Shown: piece by piece, positions 43,604-51,265 of the stretch
Position numbering within the stretch: the stretch's first letter is position 1
How the letters are laid out: each line of letters begins with the position of its first letter
Assembly: GCA_963697805.1 (NCBI GenBank)
Contig: CAVOPB010000001.1
Coordinates: 620,001 to 684,000, forward strand
DNA: 64,000 nucleotides
Source: VRUE01 sp963697805
GTDB lineage: Bacteria > Actinomycetota > Thermoleophilia > Solirubrobacterales > 70-9
Reading direction: 5' to 3'
Notes under the pieces: model-generated
Seen by the model: only the letters and a program-made list of their open reading frames with translations
The model's database searches: none
What the model was told of the DNA's origin: nothing
Made by a program: the position numbers and the translations under genes

Positions 43604-44818
43604 ATGATCAACCTAGAGACACCGAAGAAGCTCAAGCCCCTGATCAGCCAGGCGCACCAGGTCGCGACCGAGGTGCTGCGGCCGATCTCGCGCAAATACG
43701 ACGCCGAAGAGCACGCATATCCGAAAGAGCTCGACATGCTCGCCGCCGTCATCGAGGGCGTCAACGAGGGCGGCGAACTCGCCGGCGCCGGCGCCGGCGG
43801 GGTCAAACGCGACTCCGAGAACGGCGCCGAGGGGGGAAATCGCAACGGCTCCAACCTGGCGACGGTCCTCAGCATCATGGAGATGTGCTGGGGCGACGTC
43901 GGCCTCACGCTCACCCTGCCCAACCAGGGGCTCGGCAACTCGGCGATCGTCTCGGTCGCGAACGAGGAGCAGCTCGAGCGCTACGGCGGCAAATGGGCGG
44001 CGATGGCGATCACCGAGCCCGAGGCGGGCTCGGACTCGGCCGCGATCCGCACCACCGCCGAGCTCGACGGCGACGAGTACGTCCTCAACGGCGAGAAGAT
44101 CTTCGTCACCTCGGGCGACCGGGCCGACCTGATCGTCGTCTGGGCCTCGCTCGACCGCTCGCAGGGACGGGCGGCGATCAAGTCGTTCATCGTCGAGCGC
44201 GACAACCCGGGCCTCAAGCTCGACCGGCTCGAGCACAAGCTGGGGATCCGGGCGTCCGACACCGCCAACTTCATCCTCCAGGACTGCCGGGTGCCGAAAG
44301 AGGCGCTGCTCGGCAGCCCCGAGATCGACACCAAGCGGGGATTCGGCGGCGTGATGCAGACCTTCGACAACACCCGGCCGTTGGTCGGTGCGATGGCGGT
44401 CGGGGTGGCCCGCGCCGCGCTCGAGGAGACGCAGCGGCAGCTGACCGAGGCCGGGGTCGAGATCGACGACGCGGCGCCGGCGCTCTCGCAGTCGGCCGCC
44501 GCGGCCCGCTTCGGAGAGTTGGAGGCCGATTACGAGGCGGCGCGGCTGCTGACGATGCAGGCGGCATGGATGGCCGACAACTCGAAGCCGAATTCGCTGC
44601 AGGCCTCGATGGCGAAGGCGAAGGCGGGGCGCACCTGCGTCGACGTCACCCTCGGCTGCGTCGAGCTCTGCGGCAGCGTCGGCTACGGCGAGAACGCCTT
44701 GCTCGAGAAGTGGGCGCGCGACGCCAAGATCCTCGACCTGTTCGAGGGCACGCAGCAGATACAGCTGCTGATCGTCGCCCGCCAGCTGCTCGGCAAGAAC
44801 TCCTCCGAACTGCGCTAG
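43604..44818 (+). CDS. Acyl-CoA dehydrogenase
   Basis: 404 residues from ATG 43604. FAD/substrate motifs include MAITEPEAGSDSAAIRTTA, LNGEKIFVTSG and HKLGIRASDTANFI. The catalytic glutamate is in DLFEGTQQIQLLIVARQLLG. A short Gly/Asn-rich insertion (AGAGAGGVKRDSENGAEGGN) near residue 60-80 is unusual. It follows the previous dehydrogenase by 39 bases; the pair might act together, as heteromeric ACADs are known in actinobacterial sterol metabolism (inference). Confidence 0.93.
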   Translation: MINLETPKKLKPLISQAHQVATEVLRPISRKYDAEEHAYPKELDMLAAVIEGVNEGGELAGAGAGGVKRDSENGAEGGNRNGSNLATVLSIMEMCWGDVGLTLTLPNQGLGNSAIVSVANEEQLERYGGKWAAMAITEPEAGSDSAAIRTTAELDGDEYVLNGEKIFVTSGDRADLIVVWASLDRSQGRAAIKSFIVERDNPGLKLDRLEHKLGIRASDTANFILQDCRVPKEALLGSPEIDTKRGFGGVMQTFDNTRPLVGAMAVGVARAALEETQRQLTEAGVEIDDAAPALSQSAAAARFGELEADYEAARLLTMQAAWMADNSKPNSLQASMAKAKAGRTCVDVTLGCVELCGSVGYGENALLEKWARDAKILDLFEGTQQIQLLIVARQLLGKNSSELR

Positions 44819-44820
44819 CG

Positions 44821-44857
44821 AGGCGCTTTTCCGAACCCATGGTTTGGAAAAGCGCCT
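44821..44857 (+). terminator. Operon-end hairpin, 12-13-12 geometry
   Basis: AGGCGCTTTTCC and GGAAAAGCGCCT form a perfect 12-bp stem around 13 bases whose ends also pair (AACC with GGTT). It begins three bases after the stop of the last gene of the lipid operon, so a terminator role is likely although no T-run follows. Its length and stem-loop geometry equal those of the palindromes at 32496 and 37896, but the arms differ. Confidence 0.7.
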
Positions 44858-44926
44858 TGAGCCCCCGGGCGCCCTGATATCGACGACAGCTGCGGGTGGC
44901 CGGCGAAGTTCGGCAGACTGGCGCCC

Positions 44927-46375
44927 GTGAACTTCATCGAGGACGTCGTCGAAGCGTTCCCAGCCGCGCGCCGGGCGTTGATCGAGGTCGACGCCGAGGG
45001 TGATACCCGCGTCCACCACTTCGGCGAGCTGTTCGCCCGCTCCGCGGGCCTCTCGGGGGCGTTCGCCGCGCGCGGAGTCGGGCGCGGCGACGTCGTGATG
45101 ACGCTGGTCGGGAGCCGCGTCGAGTGGGTGCTGGCGATGCTCGCCTGCTGGCGGATGGGCGCCGTCGCGCTGCCCTGCAACCCGCAGCTGCGCCGCAAGG
45201 ACCTCGCGCTGCGGGCGGCCGCCGCCGACCCGAGGCTCGCGGTCGGCGAGGAGCGCTACCTGGGCGAGCTCCCCGACGGGATCCCCTACCTGGACATGGA
45301 TGACGTCACCCGCGTCCTCGACGAGGACCGCACCCAGGAGACCCCGGCCGCGGCCGCCGACCTGGCGCCAAACGACCCGGCCGCGATCGTCTTCACCTCG
45401 GGCACGACCGGCGACCCGCGCGGGGTTGTCTACCCGCAGCGCTATCTCGCCGGCCAACGGGTCCAGGCCGAGCACTGGTTCGGCTCCCGGCCCGGCGAGG
45501 TCGCCTGGTGCACGGCGGCTCCCGGCTGGTCGAAGTCGACCCGGAACGCCTTCGTCGCCCCCTGGCTGACCGGCGCCGTCGCCGTCCTCCACGACGGCCG
45601 CTTCGACCCCGACGAGCGGCTGCGGCTCTGCGATGAGCTTGGCGTCAACGTCCTCTGCCAGGCGCCGACCGAGTACCGGATGCTCGCCAAGCGGGCCGAG
45701 CTGGCGCCGGTCCCCTCGCTGCGGCGACTGGTCTCGGCCGGCGAGCCGATCGAGCCGGAGGCGATCCGCCTCTTCCGCGAGCGGCTCGGCCTCGCGATCG
45801 GCGACGGCTACGGGCAGACCGAGACCGGCGCGATCGCCGGAATGGGGCCCGAGGAGGACGATCCCGCCCGCGACGGCTCGATGGGCCGGCCGCTGCCGGG
45901 GCTCGAGACCCGCGTCGTCGAGGGCGAGCTGCAGCTGCTGGCCGCGACCTCGGAGACATTCTTCGACCACTACCTCGACGGCGAGCGGTTCGAGGGAGAG
46001 TGGTGGGCGACGGGCGACCTGGTCCGAGAGGACGAGGACGGCTACCTCTGGTTCGAGGGGCGCAACGACGACCTGATCCTCTCCTCCGGATACCGGATCG
46101 GCCCGTTCGAGGTCGAGTCGGCGCTCGTCTCCCATCCGGCCGTGACCGAGGCGGCAGCGGTCGCCGCCCCGGACCCCGAGCGCGGCTCGGTGGTGCGGGC
46201 GATCGTCGTCCTCGGCGCCGGTGATGAGGCCTCCGACGAGCTCGCCCACGAGCTGCAGGAGCACGTCAAAGCGCAGACGGCGCCCTACAAGTACCCGCGG
46301 ATCGTCGAGTTCGCGGATGAGCTGCCGAAGACGAGCAGCGGCAAGATCAGAAGGGCCGAGCTCCGCCACAGTTAG
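44927..46375 (+). CDS. Acyl-CoA synthetase (AMP-forming, medium-chain/ACSM-like)
   Basis: 482 residues from GTG 44927. Adenylate-forming motifs are in order: IVFTSGTTGDPRG (phosphate loop), GDGYGQTETG, WWATGDLVREDEDGY, GRNDDLILSSGYRIGPFEVE and the C-terminal catalytic lysine in KTSSGKIRRAELR. It activates a carboxylic acid to acyl-CoA. The position after the beta-oxidation-like operon, separated by a hairpin, suggests it feeds that pathway but from its own promoter. Confidence 0.93.
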   Translation: MNFIEDVVEAFPAARRALIEVDAEGDTRVHHFGELFARSAGLSGAFAARGVGRGDVVMTLVGSRVEWVLAMLACWRMGAVALPCNPQLRRKDLALRAAAADPRLAVGEERYLGELPDGIPYLDMDDVTRVLDEDRTQETPAAAADLAPNDPAAIVFTSGTTGDPRGVVYPQRYLAGQRVQAEHWFGSRPGEVAWCTAAPGWSKSTRNAFVAPWLTGAVAVLHDGRFDPDERLRLCDELGVNVLCQAPTEYRMLAKRAELAPVPSLRRLVSAGEPIEPEAIRLFRERLGLAIGDGYGQTETGAIAGMGPEEDDPARDGSMGRPLPGLETRVVEGELQLLAATSETFFDHYLDGERFEGEWWATGDLVREDEDGYLWFEGRNDDLILSSGYRIGPFEVESALVSHPAVTEAAAVAAPDPERGSVVRAIVVLGAGDEASDELAHELQEHVKAQTAPYKYPRIVEFADELPKTSSGKIRRAELRHS

Positions 46376-46384
46376 TCTGCCGGG

Positions 46385-47746
46385 ATGCCGACGATCGACC
46401 GAAAACGAATCGCTGAGCTGACCGAGGCCGAGCAGGAGCGCTACCGCAACCGCACCGGAGCCTCGGCCAAGACCTACGAGCGGGCCGTCAAATCGATGCC
46501 GAACGGGGTCCCGTCCTCGTTCCAGGTCAACGACCCCTGGCCGGTCTACATCGACCGCGGGCAGGGCAGCCGGGTCTGGGACGTCGACGGCAACGAATAT
46601 GTCGACTTCCACAACGGTTTCGGGGTGATGTGCATCGGCCACGCCAACCCGACCGTGGGAGACGCGGTCAAGGCCCAGGTCGACGGCGGCACCCACTTCG
46701 CCGCCCCCACCGACGGCTCGATCGCCGTTGCCGAGGAGCTTCAGCGGCGCTTCGGATTGCCGCAGTGGCGATTCACGAACTCCGGCACCGAGTCGACGAT
46801 GGACGCCGTCCACCTCGCTCGCGGCGCGACCGGACGAGACACCCTGCTGAAGATCGAGGGCTCCTACCACGGCCACCACGACGCGGTGATGGTCTCGGTC
46901 TACCCACCGCTCGAGGCGCTCGGCGACCGCGACGACCCGATCAGCGTTCCATATGGGGGCGGCATACCGCGGGCGGTCACCGAGCTGACCCGCTCAGTCC
47001 CCTTCAACGACGCCGACGCGCTGGCGGCGGTGCTCGACAAGATCGGCGACCAGGTCGCCGGGCTGATCATGGAGCCGGCGATGATGAACATCAACATCAT
47101 CCCGCCACGCGAGGGCTACCTCGAGCGGGTCCGCGAGCTGACCGCCCAGCACGGGATCAAGCTGATTTTCGACGAGGTCAAGACCGGGTGCACGATCGCC
47201 GCCGGCGGCGCGACCGCGCGGTTCGGCGTCAGCCCGGATGTGATCACCCTCGCCAAGGCGAGCTGCGGCGGCTACCCCGGCGGGGCGATCGGGATGACCG
47301 AGGAGCTGGCGGCCCTGGTCGCCGACGGGACCGTCAACCAGTACGGGACCTTCAACGGCAACCCGCTGGTGATGGCCGCCGCCGAGGCGACCCTGACCAA
47401 GGTGCTGACCGACGATGTCTACGAGCACCTCGAGTCGACCAACCGGCGCCTGCTCGACTCCTGCCAGGAGATCATCGACTCCCACGCCCTCCCCGCCTAC
47501 ACCCAGGGCCTCGGAGCCAAGGGCTGCGTGATCTTCTCCGCGGAGCCGATGTACGAGTACCGCGACTACCTGACGAAGGTCGACGACGAGCTCTCGACGC
47601 TCGCCTGGCTCTACCACATGAACCACGGCGTCTTCATGACCCCCGGCGTCGAGGAGGAGTGGACACTCTCGATCGCCCACACCGAAGACGACCTCCAGAC
47701 CTACCTCGCCGCCTTCGAGGCCTTCGCCCGCGACGTATCCAGCTAG
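46385..47746 (+). CDS. Class III aminotransferase, glutamate-1-semialdehyde aminomutase-like
   Basis: 453 residues. It has VWDVDGNEYVDFHNGFGVM, the SGTEST phosphate-binding segment, EGSYHGHHDAV, LIFDEVKTG and the PLP lysine in TLAKASCGGYPGGAIG. The family includes HemL, but this protein departs from HemL in several motifs and no other tetrapyrrole gene is nearby, so it may be an omega-amino-acid transaminase or related mutase. It begins nine bases after the acyl-CoA synthetase stop, suggesting co-transcription. Confidence 0.85.
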   Translation: MPTIDRKRIAELTEAEQERYRNRTGASAKTYERAVKSMPNGVPSSFQVNDPWPVYIDRGQGSRVWDVDGNEYVDFHNGFGVMCIGHANPTVGDAVKAQVDGGTHFAAPTDGSIAVAEELQRRFGLPQWRFTNSGTESTMDAVHLARGATGRDTLLKIEGSYHGHHDAVMVSVYPPLEALGDRDDPISVPYGGGIPRAVTELTRSVPFNDADALAAVLDKIGDQVAGLIMEPAMMNINIIPPREGYLERVRELTAQHGIKLIFDEVKTGCTIAAGGATARFGVSPDVITLAKASCGGYPGGAIGMTEELAALVADGTVNQYGTFNGNPLVMAAAEATLTKVLTDDVYEHLESTNRRLLDSCQEIIDSHALPAYTQGLGAKGCVIFSAEPMYEYRDYLTKVDDELSTLAWLYHMNHGVFMTPGVEEEWTLSIAHTEDDLQTYLAAFEAFARDVSS

Positions 47747-49152
47747 GCGGCGAGCGCCTCGGCGATGTCGACCGGGCGCCCGAGGTGGTAGCCCTGGGCC
47801 ATGTCGACGCCGTATTCGCGCAGCATCTCCGCGGTCGTGTCGTCCTGGACGAACTCGGCGATCGTCTCCTTGCCCAGCCCGCGGGCGATCTGGACGATCG
47901 CCTGGACGGTGAGCTGGTCGGCGTCGCTGCGGGGCATGTCGCGGACGAACTCGCCGTCGATCTTGATCAGGTCGAACGGCAGCCGCTTCAGATGGTGGAA
48001 GGGACTGAAGCCGGCGCCGTAATCGTCGATCGCGACCTGGCACCCGAGCTCGGTGAGGCGATCGGTGAACCCGAGCGCGGTGTCATAGTCCTCGACCGGC
48101 GTCGTCCTCGTGATCTCGAAGGTGCAGCGCGAGGGGTCGGCGCCCCCTTCGTCGACCTTGCGTTCGATGAATTCGAGGACCGAGAGGTCGGTGATCGAGA
48201 CGCCGGAGAGGTTGACGTGGAGCGAGACCGGCTGACCCTCGCGCTCGCGCGCCGCCATCAGCTCGAGCGCGCGGGCGACGACCCAGCGGTCGAGCTCCTG
48301 GACCATCCCCGACCGCTCCGCCGCCTCGATGAATGACGCGGCCGGGAGCAGGGTGCCGTTCTCGTCGACCATCCTCAGCAGCAACTCGTAGCGCTCGATG
48401 CCGCCGTCGGCAAGGCTGCGGATCGGCTGGGTGTGAAGCGAGAGACGGTTGTGGGTGAGGGCGTCACGAATCCGGGCAGTCGTCGTCTTGATCCGATCCG
48501 GCGCCCTCTGGGTTTCGCTCGGGTCGCGGAACAGCGCGATCCGGTCGCGTCCACCCTGCTTCGCGGTGTACATCGCCTGGTCGGCGGCGACGAGAACGCC
48601 CTCGGAGCTGCCGCGCGGCTTGCGGCCGAACATTGCGATCCCGACGCTGATCGTCACGGCCTCCGCATCCGCAGCCGGCCGTGCGTTCTCCCCCACCTCG
48701 GTACGGAGTTTCTCGGCCAGCGTCATCGCTCCGCTGACGTCGGTCTGGGGCATCAGGACGGCGAACTCATCACCCGAGAGTCGGGCGACGATGTCACTGG
48801 CCCGGATCCGCTCGCGCATGATCGCCGCCACCTGCCGGATCAGGTTGTCCCCGGACTGGTGGCCGAAAGCGTCGTTGACCAGCTTGAGGCCGTCGATGTC
48901 GATGATCATCACCGCGCCCTGGCCGCCATAGCGGGCGCTGAAGGAAACGAATTGGTCGAGTTCGGCACGGAAACGGCGCCGATCGAGGAGGCCGGTCAGG
49001 GAGTCGTGGTCGGCGAGGTAACGGAGCTCGGCCTCGGTCCGCTCGGCGCGTTCGAGAGCCGCGACAACCACCTCGCGATCCCCGTTCTCGAGTTTGTCAA
49101 GCACGGCCTTGATCGCCGGCTCGCTCGAACCCGGAAGTCGGTCATTCTCCAC
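47743..49152 (-). CDS. Diguanylate cyclase/phosphodiesterase (GGDEF-EAL), cytoplasmic
   Basis: 469 residues without transmembrane helices or a clear sensor domain; a short N-terminal helix precedes the GGDEF domain. The active-site motif reads SGDEF with an intact inhibitory RxxD (RASD) five residues before it. In the EAL domain the signature reads YELLLRM, but the other metal-binding positions remain (VNLSG, FEITR, IDDYGAGFS, LIKIDGEF, AQGY). So cyclase activity is likely and phosphodiesterase activity possible. It would set c-di-GMP levels; in polysaccharide producers this often controls export. The end overlaps the convergent aminotransferase by four bases. Confidence 0.92.
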   Translation of the reverse strand: MENDRLPGSSEPAIKAVLDKLENGDREVVVAALERAERTEAELRYLADHDSLTGLLDRRRFRAELDQFVSFSARYGGQGAVMIIDIDGLKLVNDAFGHQSGDNLIRQVAAIMRERIRASDIVARLSGDEFAVLMPQTDVSGAMTLAEKLRTEVGENARPAADAEAVTISVGIAMFGRKPRGSSEGVLVAADQAMYTAKQGGRDRIALFRDPSETQRAPDRIKTTTARIRDALTHNRLSLHTQPIRSLADGGIERYELLLRMVDENGTLLPAASFIEAAERSGMVQELDRWVVARALELMAAREREGQPVSLHVNLSGVSITDLSVLEFIERKVDEGGADPSRCTFEITRTTPVEDYDTALGFTDRLTELGCQVAIDDYGAGFSPFHHLKRLPFDLIKIDGEFVRDMPRSDADQLTVQAIVQIARGLGKETIAEFVQDDTTAEMLREYGVDMAQGYHLGRPVDIAEALAA

Positions 49153-49283
49153 TGCCCGAAGGTAGTGGCACCCGGGGGGGGCCCATGCCCAATCAAGCCC
49201 CTTTGGACGAATGCGTTCAAGTTTTATCCACGCCGCATGGCGAATAGTTAGCCAAGGGGAGCCCCTGGGTAATGTGCCCCCAA

Positions 49284-51251
49284 ATGGCCAACCGCTTGGC
49301 GCAGGAGACCAGTCCCTATCTGCTCCAGCACAAGGACAACCCGGTCGACTGGCACCCCTGGGGATCCGAGGCGCTGGGGCTCGCGCGGGAGCTCGACCAC
49401 CCGATCCTGCTCTCGGTCGGCTACTCGGCCTGCCACTGGTGCCACGTGATGGAGCGGGAGTCGTTCGAGGATCCCGCGACCGCCGCCTACATGAACGAGC
49501 ACTTCGTCAATGTCAAGGTCGATCGCGAGGAGCGGCCCGACATCGACGCCCTCTACATGGAGGCGGTTCAGGCGATCAGCGGTCAGGGCGGTTGGCCGAT
49601 GACGGTCTTCTGCGATCCGGAGGGCGTCCCGTTCTACGGCGGCACCTACTTCCCGCCCGACGACAGCCGTGGCATGCCGAGCTTCAGGATGGTGATGAAA
49701 GCCGTCCTCGACGCATTCGAGAACCGCCGCGACGAGCTGCGCCTGCAGGCGCCGCGAACCCAGGAGAGGTTGGCCGCGGTCGCCGCGGTCGAGCCATCGG
49801 GGGCACCGCCCGACCGGGAGCTCCTCGAACTGGCGCTGGAGGGCCTGCGCGAGCGGGCGGATCGCACCCGCGGCGGGTTCGGCGGGGCGCCGAAGTTCCC
49901 CCCCGCCTCCTCGTTGGAGCTGCTTCTGGCGAGGGGCGAGGACGGCCACGTCGAGCTGACCCTCGACGCGATGATGGCCGGTGGGATCTACGATCAGCTC
50001 GGCGGCGGCTTCGCCCGCTACTCGGTCGACGGCGCCTGGCAGGTCCCTCACTTCGAGAAGATGCTCTACGACAACGCCCTGCTGGCGGCGGCCTATCTGC
50101 ATGGCTGGCAGGCGCTCGAGCATGACCGCTACCGGCGCGTCTGCGAGGAGACTCTGGACTGGATGCTGCGCGAGATGCGCGGCCCCGAGGGGGGCTTCTT
50201 CTCGGCGCTGGACGCGGACTCCGAGGGCGAGGAGGGCCTCTTCTACGTCTGGAGCCCGGACCAGATCCGCTCGGTCCTCGGGGGCGACGCCGAGGAGGCG
50301 ATCGAGTTCTACGGGGTCACCGAGGCCGGAAACTTCGAGGGGCGCAATGTCCTCCACCTGCCCGCCGGTGCGTCAGCCGAGCGCAGCGCGTCGCTGATCG
50401 AGTCCCGGCAGGCTCTGTTCGAGGCCCGTGCGGATCGGGTTCGGCCGAGCCTCGACGACAAGCGGCTCGCCTCCTGGAACGCCCTTGCGATCGGCGCCCT
50501 CGCCGAGGCCGGCGCGGCGCTGGGGCGCTCCGATTACCTGGACGCCGCCCGCTCCTGCGCCGAGTTCGTGCTCGGGACCCTCCGCGACCCCGAGGGCCGG
50601 CTGCTCCGCACCTACCGCGACGGCGAGGCCCGGCTGAACGCCTACCTCGAGGACCATGCGTTCCTCCTCGAGGCCCTCATCACCCTCTATGAAGCGAGCT
50701 TCGAGCCACGCTGGTACGAGGAGGCGCGGAACCTCGCAGATACGATGATCCGCCGCTTCGGCGACCCCGAGCGAGGGGCGTTCTTCTCGACCTCGGAGGA
50801 CCACGAGGAGCTGATCGCGCGCCGCAAGGAGATCGGCGACCACCCGATCCCGTCGGGCAACTCGGCCGCCGCCCTCGGGCTGCTGCGCCTCGCCGCGCTC
50901 AGCGGCGAGCGCGCCTACGAGGACCAGGCGACGGGAGTGCTGCAGCTCTACGGAAGGATTGCGCAGCGCCAGCCAGACGCCTTCGCGCACCTGCTTCGTG
51001 CGCTCGACTTCCACATCGCCCCGGTCAAAGAGGTCGCGCTCGTCGGCGACCGGCTCGAGGCGCTGGCCGCCATCGTCCGTGGCAGCCACCGCCCCCATCT
51101 CGTCCTCGCCGGCGGCCCGGAGGGCGCCGAGGCGCCCGAGCTCCTGCAGGAGCGAACCGCGGTCGGCGGTGCCGCGACCGCCTACGTCTGCGAAAACTTT
51201 GCCTGCAAAGCACCGGTGACCGATTCCCAGGAATTTGCCGGCGTGATTTGA
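49284..51251 (+). CDS. DUF255 thioredoxin-domain protein (YyaL/SSP411-like)
   Basis: 655 residues from ATG 49284 (MANRLAQETSPYLLQHKDNPV is the family's usual start; ATG 49272 is less likely). The thioredoxin-like domain carries SACHWCHVME with the CxxC, ERPDID and GGWPMTVF. An (alpha/alpha) barrel like that of N-acylglucosamine epimerases follows (GGIYDQLGGGFARYSVD, VPHFEKMLYDNA). The family is widespread, from bacteria to animals, with no settled function. Cytoplasmic. Its stop lies 15 bases before the MMPL gene. Confidence 0.92.
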   Translation: MANRLAQETSPYLLQHKDNPVDWHPWGSEALGLARELDHPILLSVGYSACHWCHVMERESFEDPATAAYMNEHFVNVKVDREERPDIDALYMEAVQAISGQGGWPMTVFCDPEGVPFYGGTYFPPDDSRGMPSFRMVMKAVLDAFENRRDELRLQAPRTQERLAAVAAVEPSGAPPDRELLELALEGLRERADRTRGGFGGAPKFPPASSLELLLARGEDGHVELTLDAMMAGGIYDQLGGGFARYSVDGAWQVPHFEKMLYDNALLAAAYLHGWQALEHDRYRRVCEETLDWMLREMRGPEGGFFSALDADSEGEEGLFYVWSPDQIRSVLGGDAEEAIEFYGVTEAGNFEGRNVLHLPAGASAERSASLIESRQALFEARADRVRPSLDDKRLASWNALAIGALAEAGAALGRSDYLDAARSCAEFVLGTLRDPEGRLLRTYRDGEARLNAYLEDHAFLLEALITLYEASFEPRWYEEARNLADTMIRRFGDPERGAFFSTSEDHEELIARRKEIGDHPIPSGNSAAALGLLRLAALSGERAYEDQATGVLQLYGRIAQRQPDAFAHLLRALDFHIAPVKEVALVGDRLEALAAIVRGSHRPHLVLAGGPEGAEAPELLQERTAVGGAATAYVCENFACKAPVTDSQEFAGVI

Positions 51252-51265
51252 GAGGATCGACTCCA

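Noticed and set aside
43613..46879. A 1088-codon antisense frame across the acyl-CoA dehydrogenase and synthetase genes
   Set aside because: Such frames are common opposite GC-rich genes. The plus-strand genes have full catalytic motifs, and the antisense product is Arg/Gly/Asp-rich without family features.
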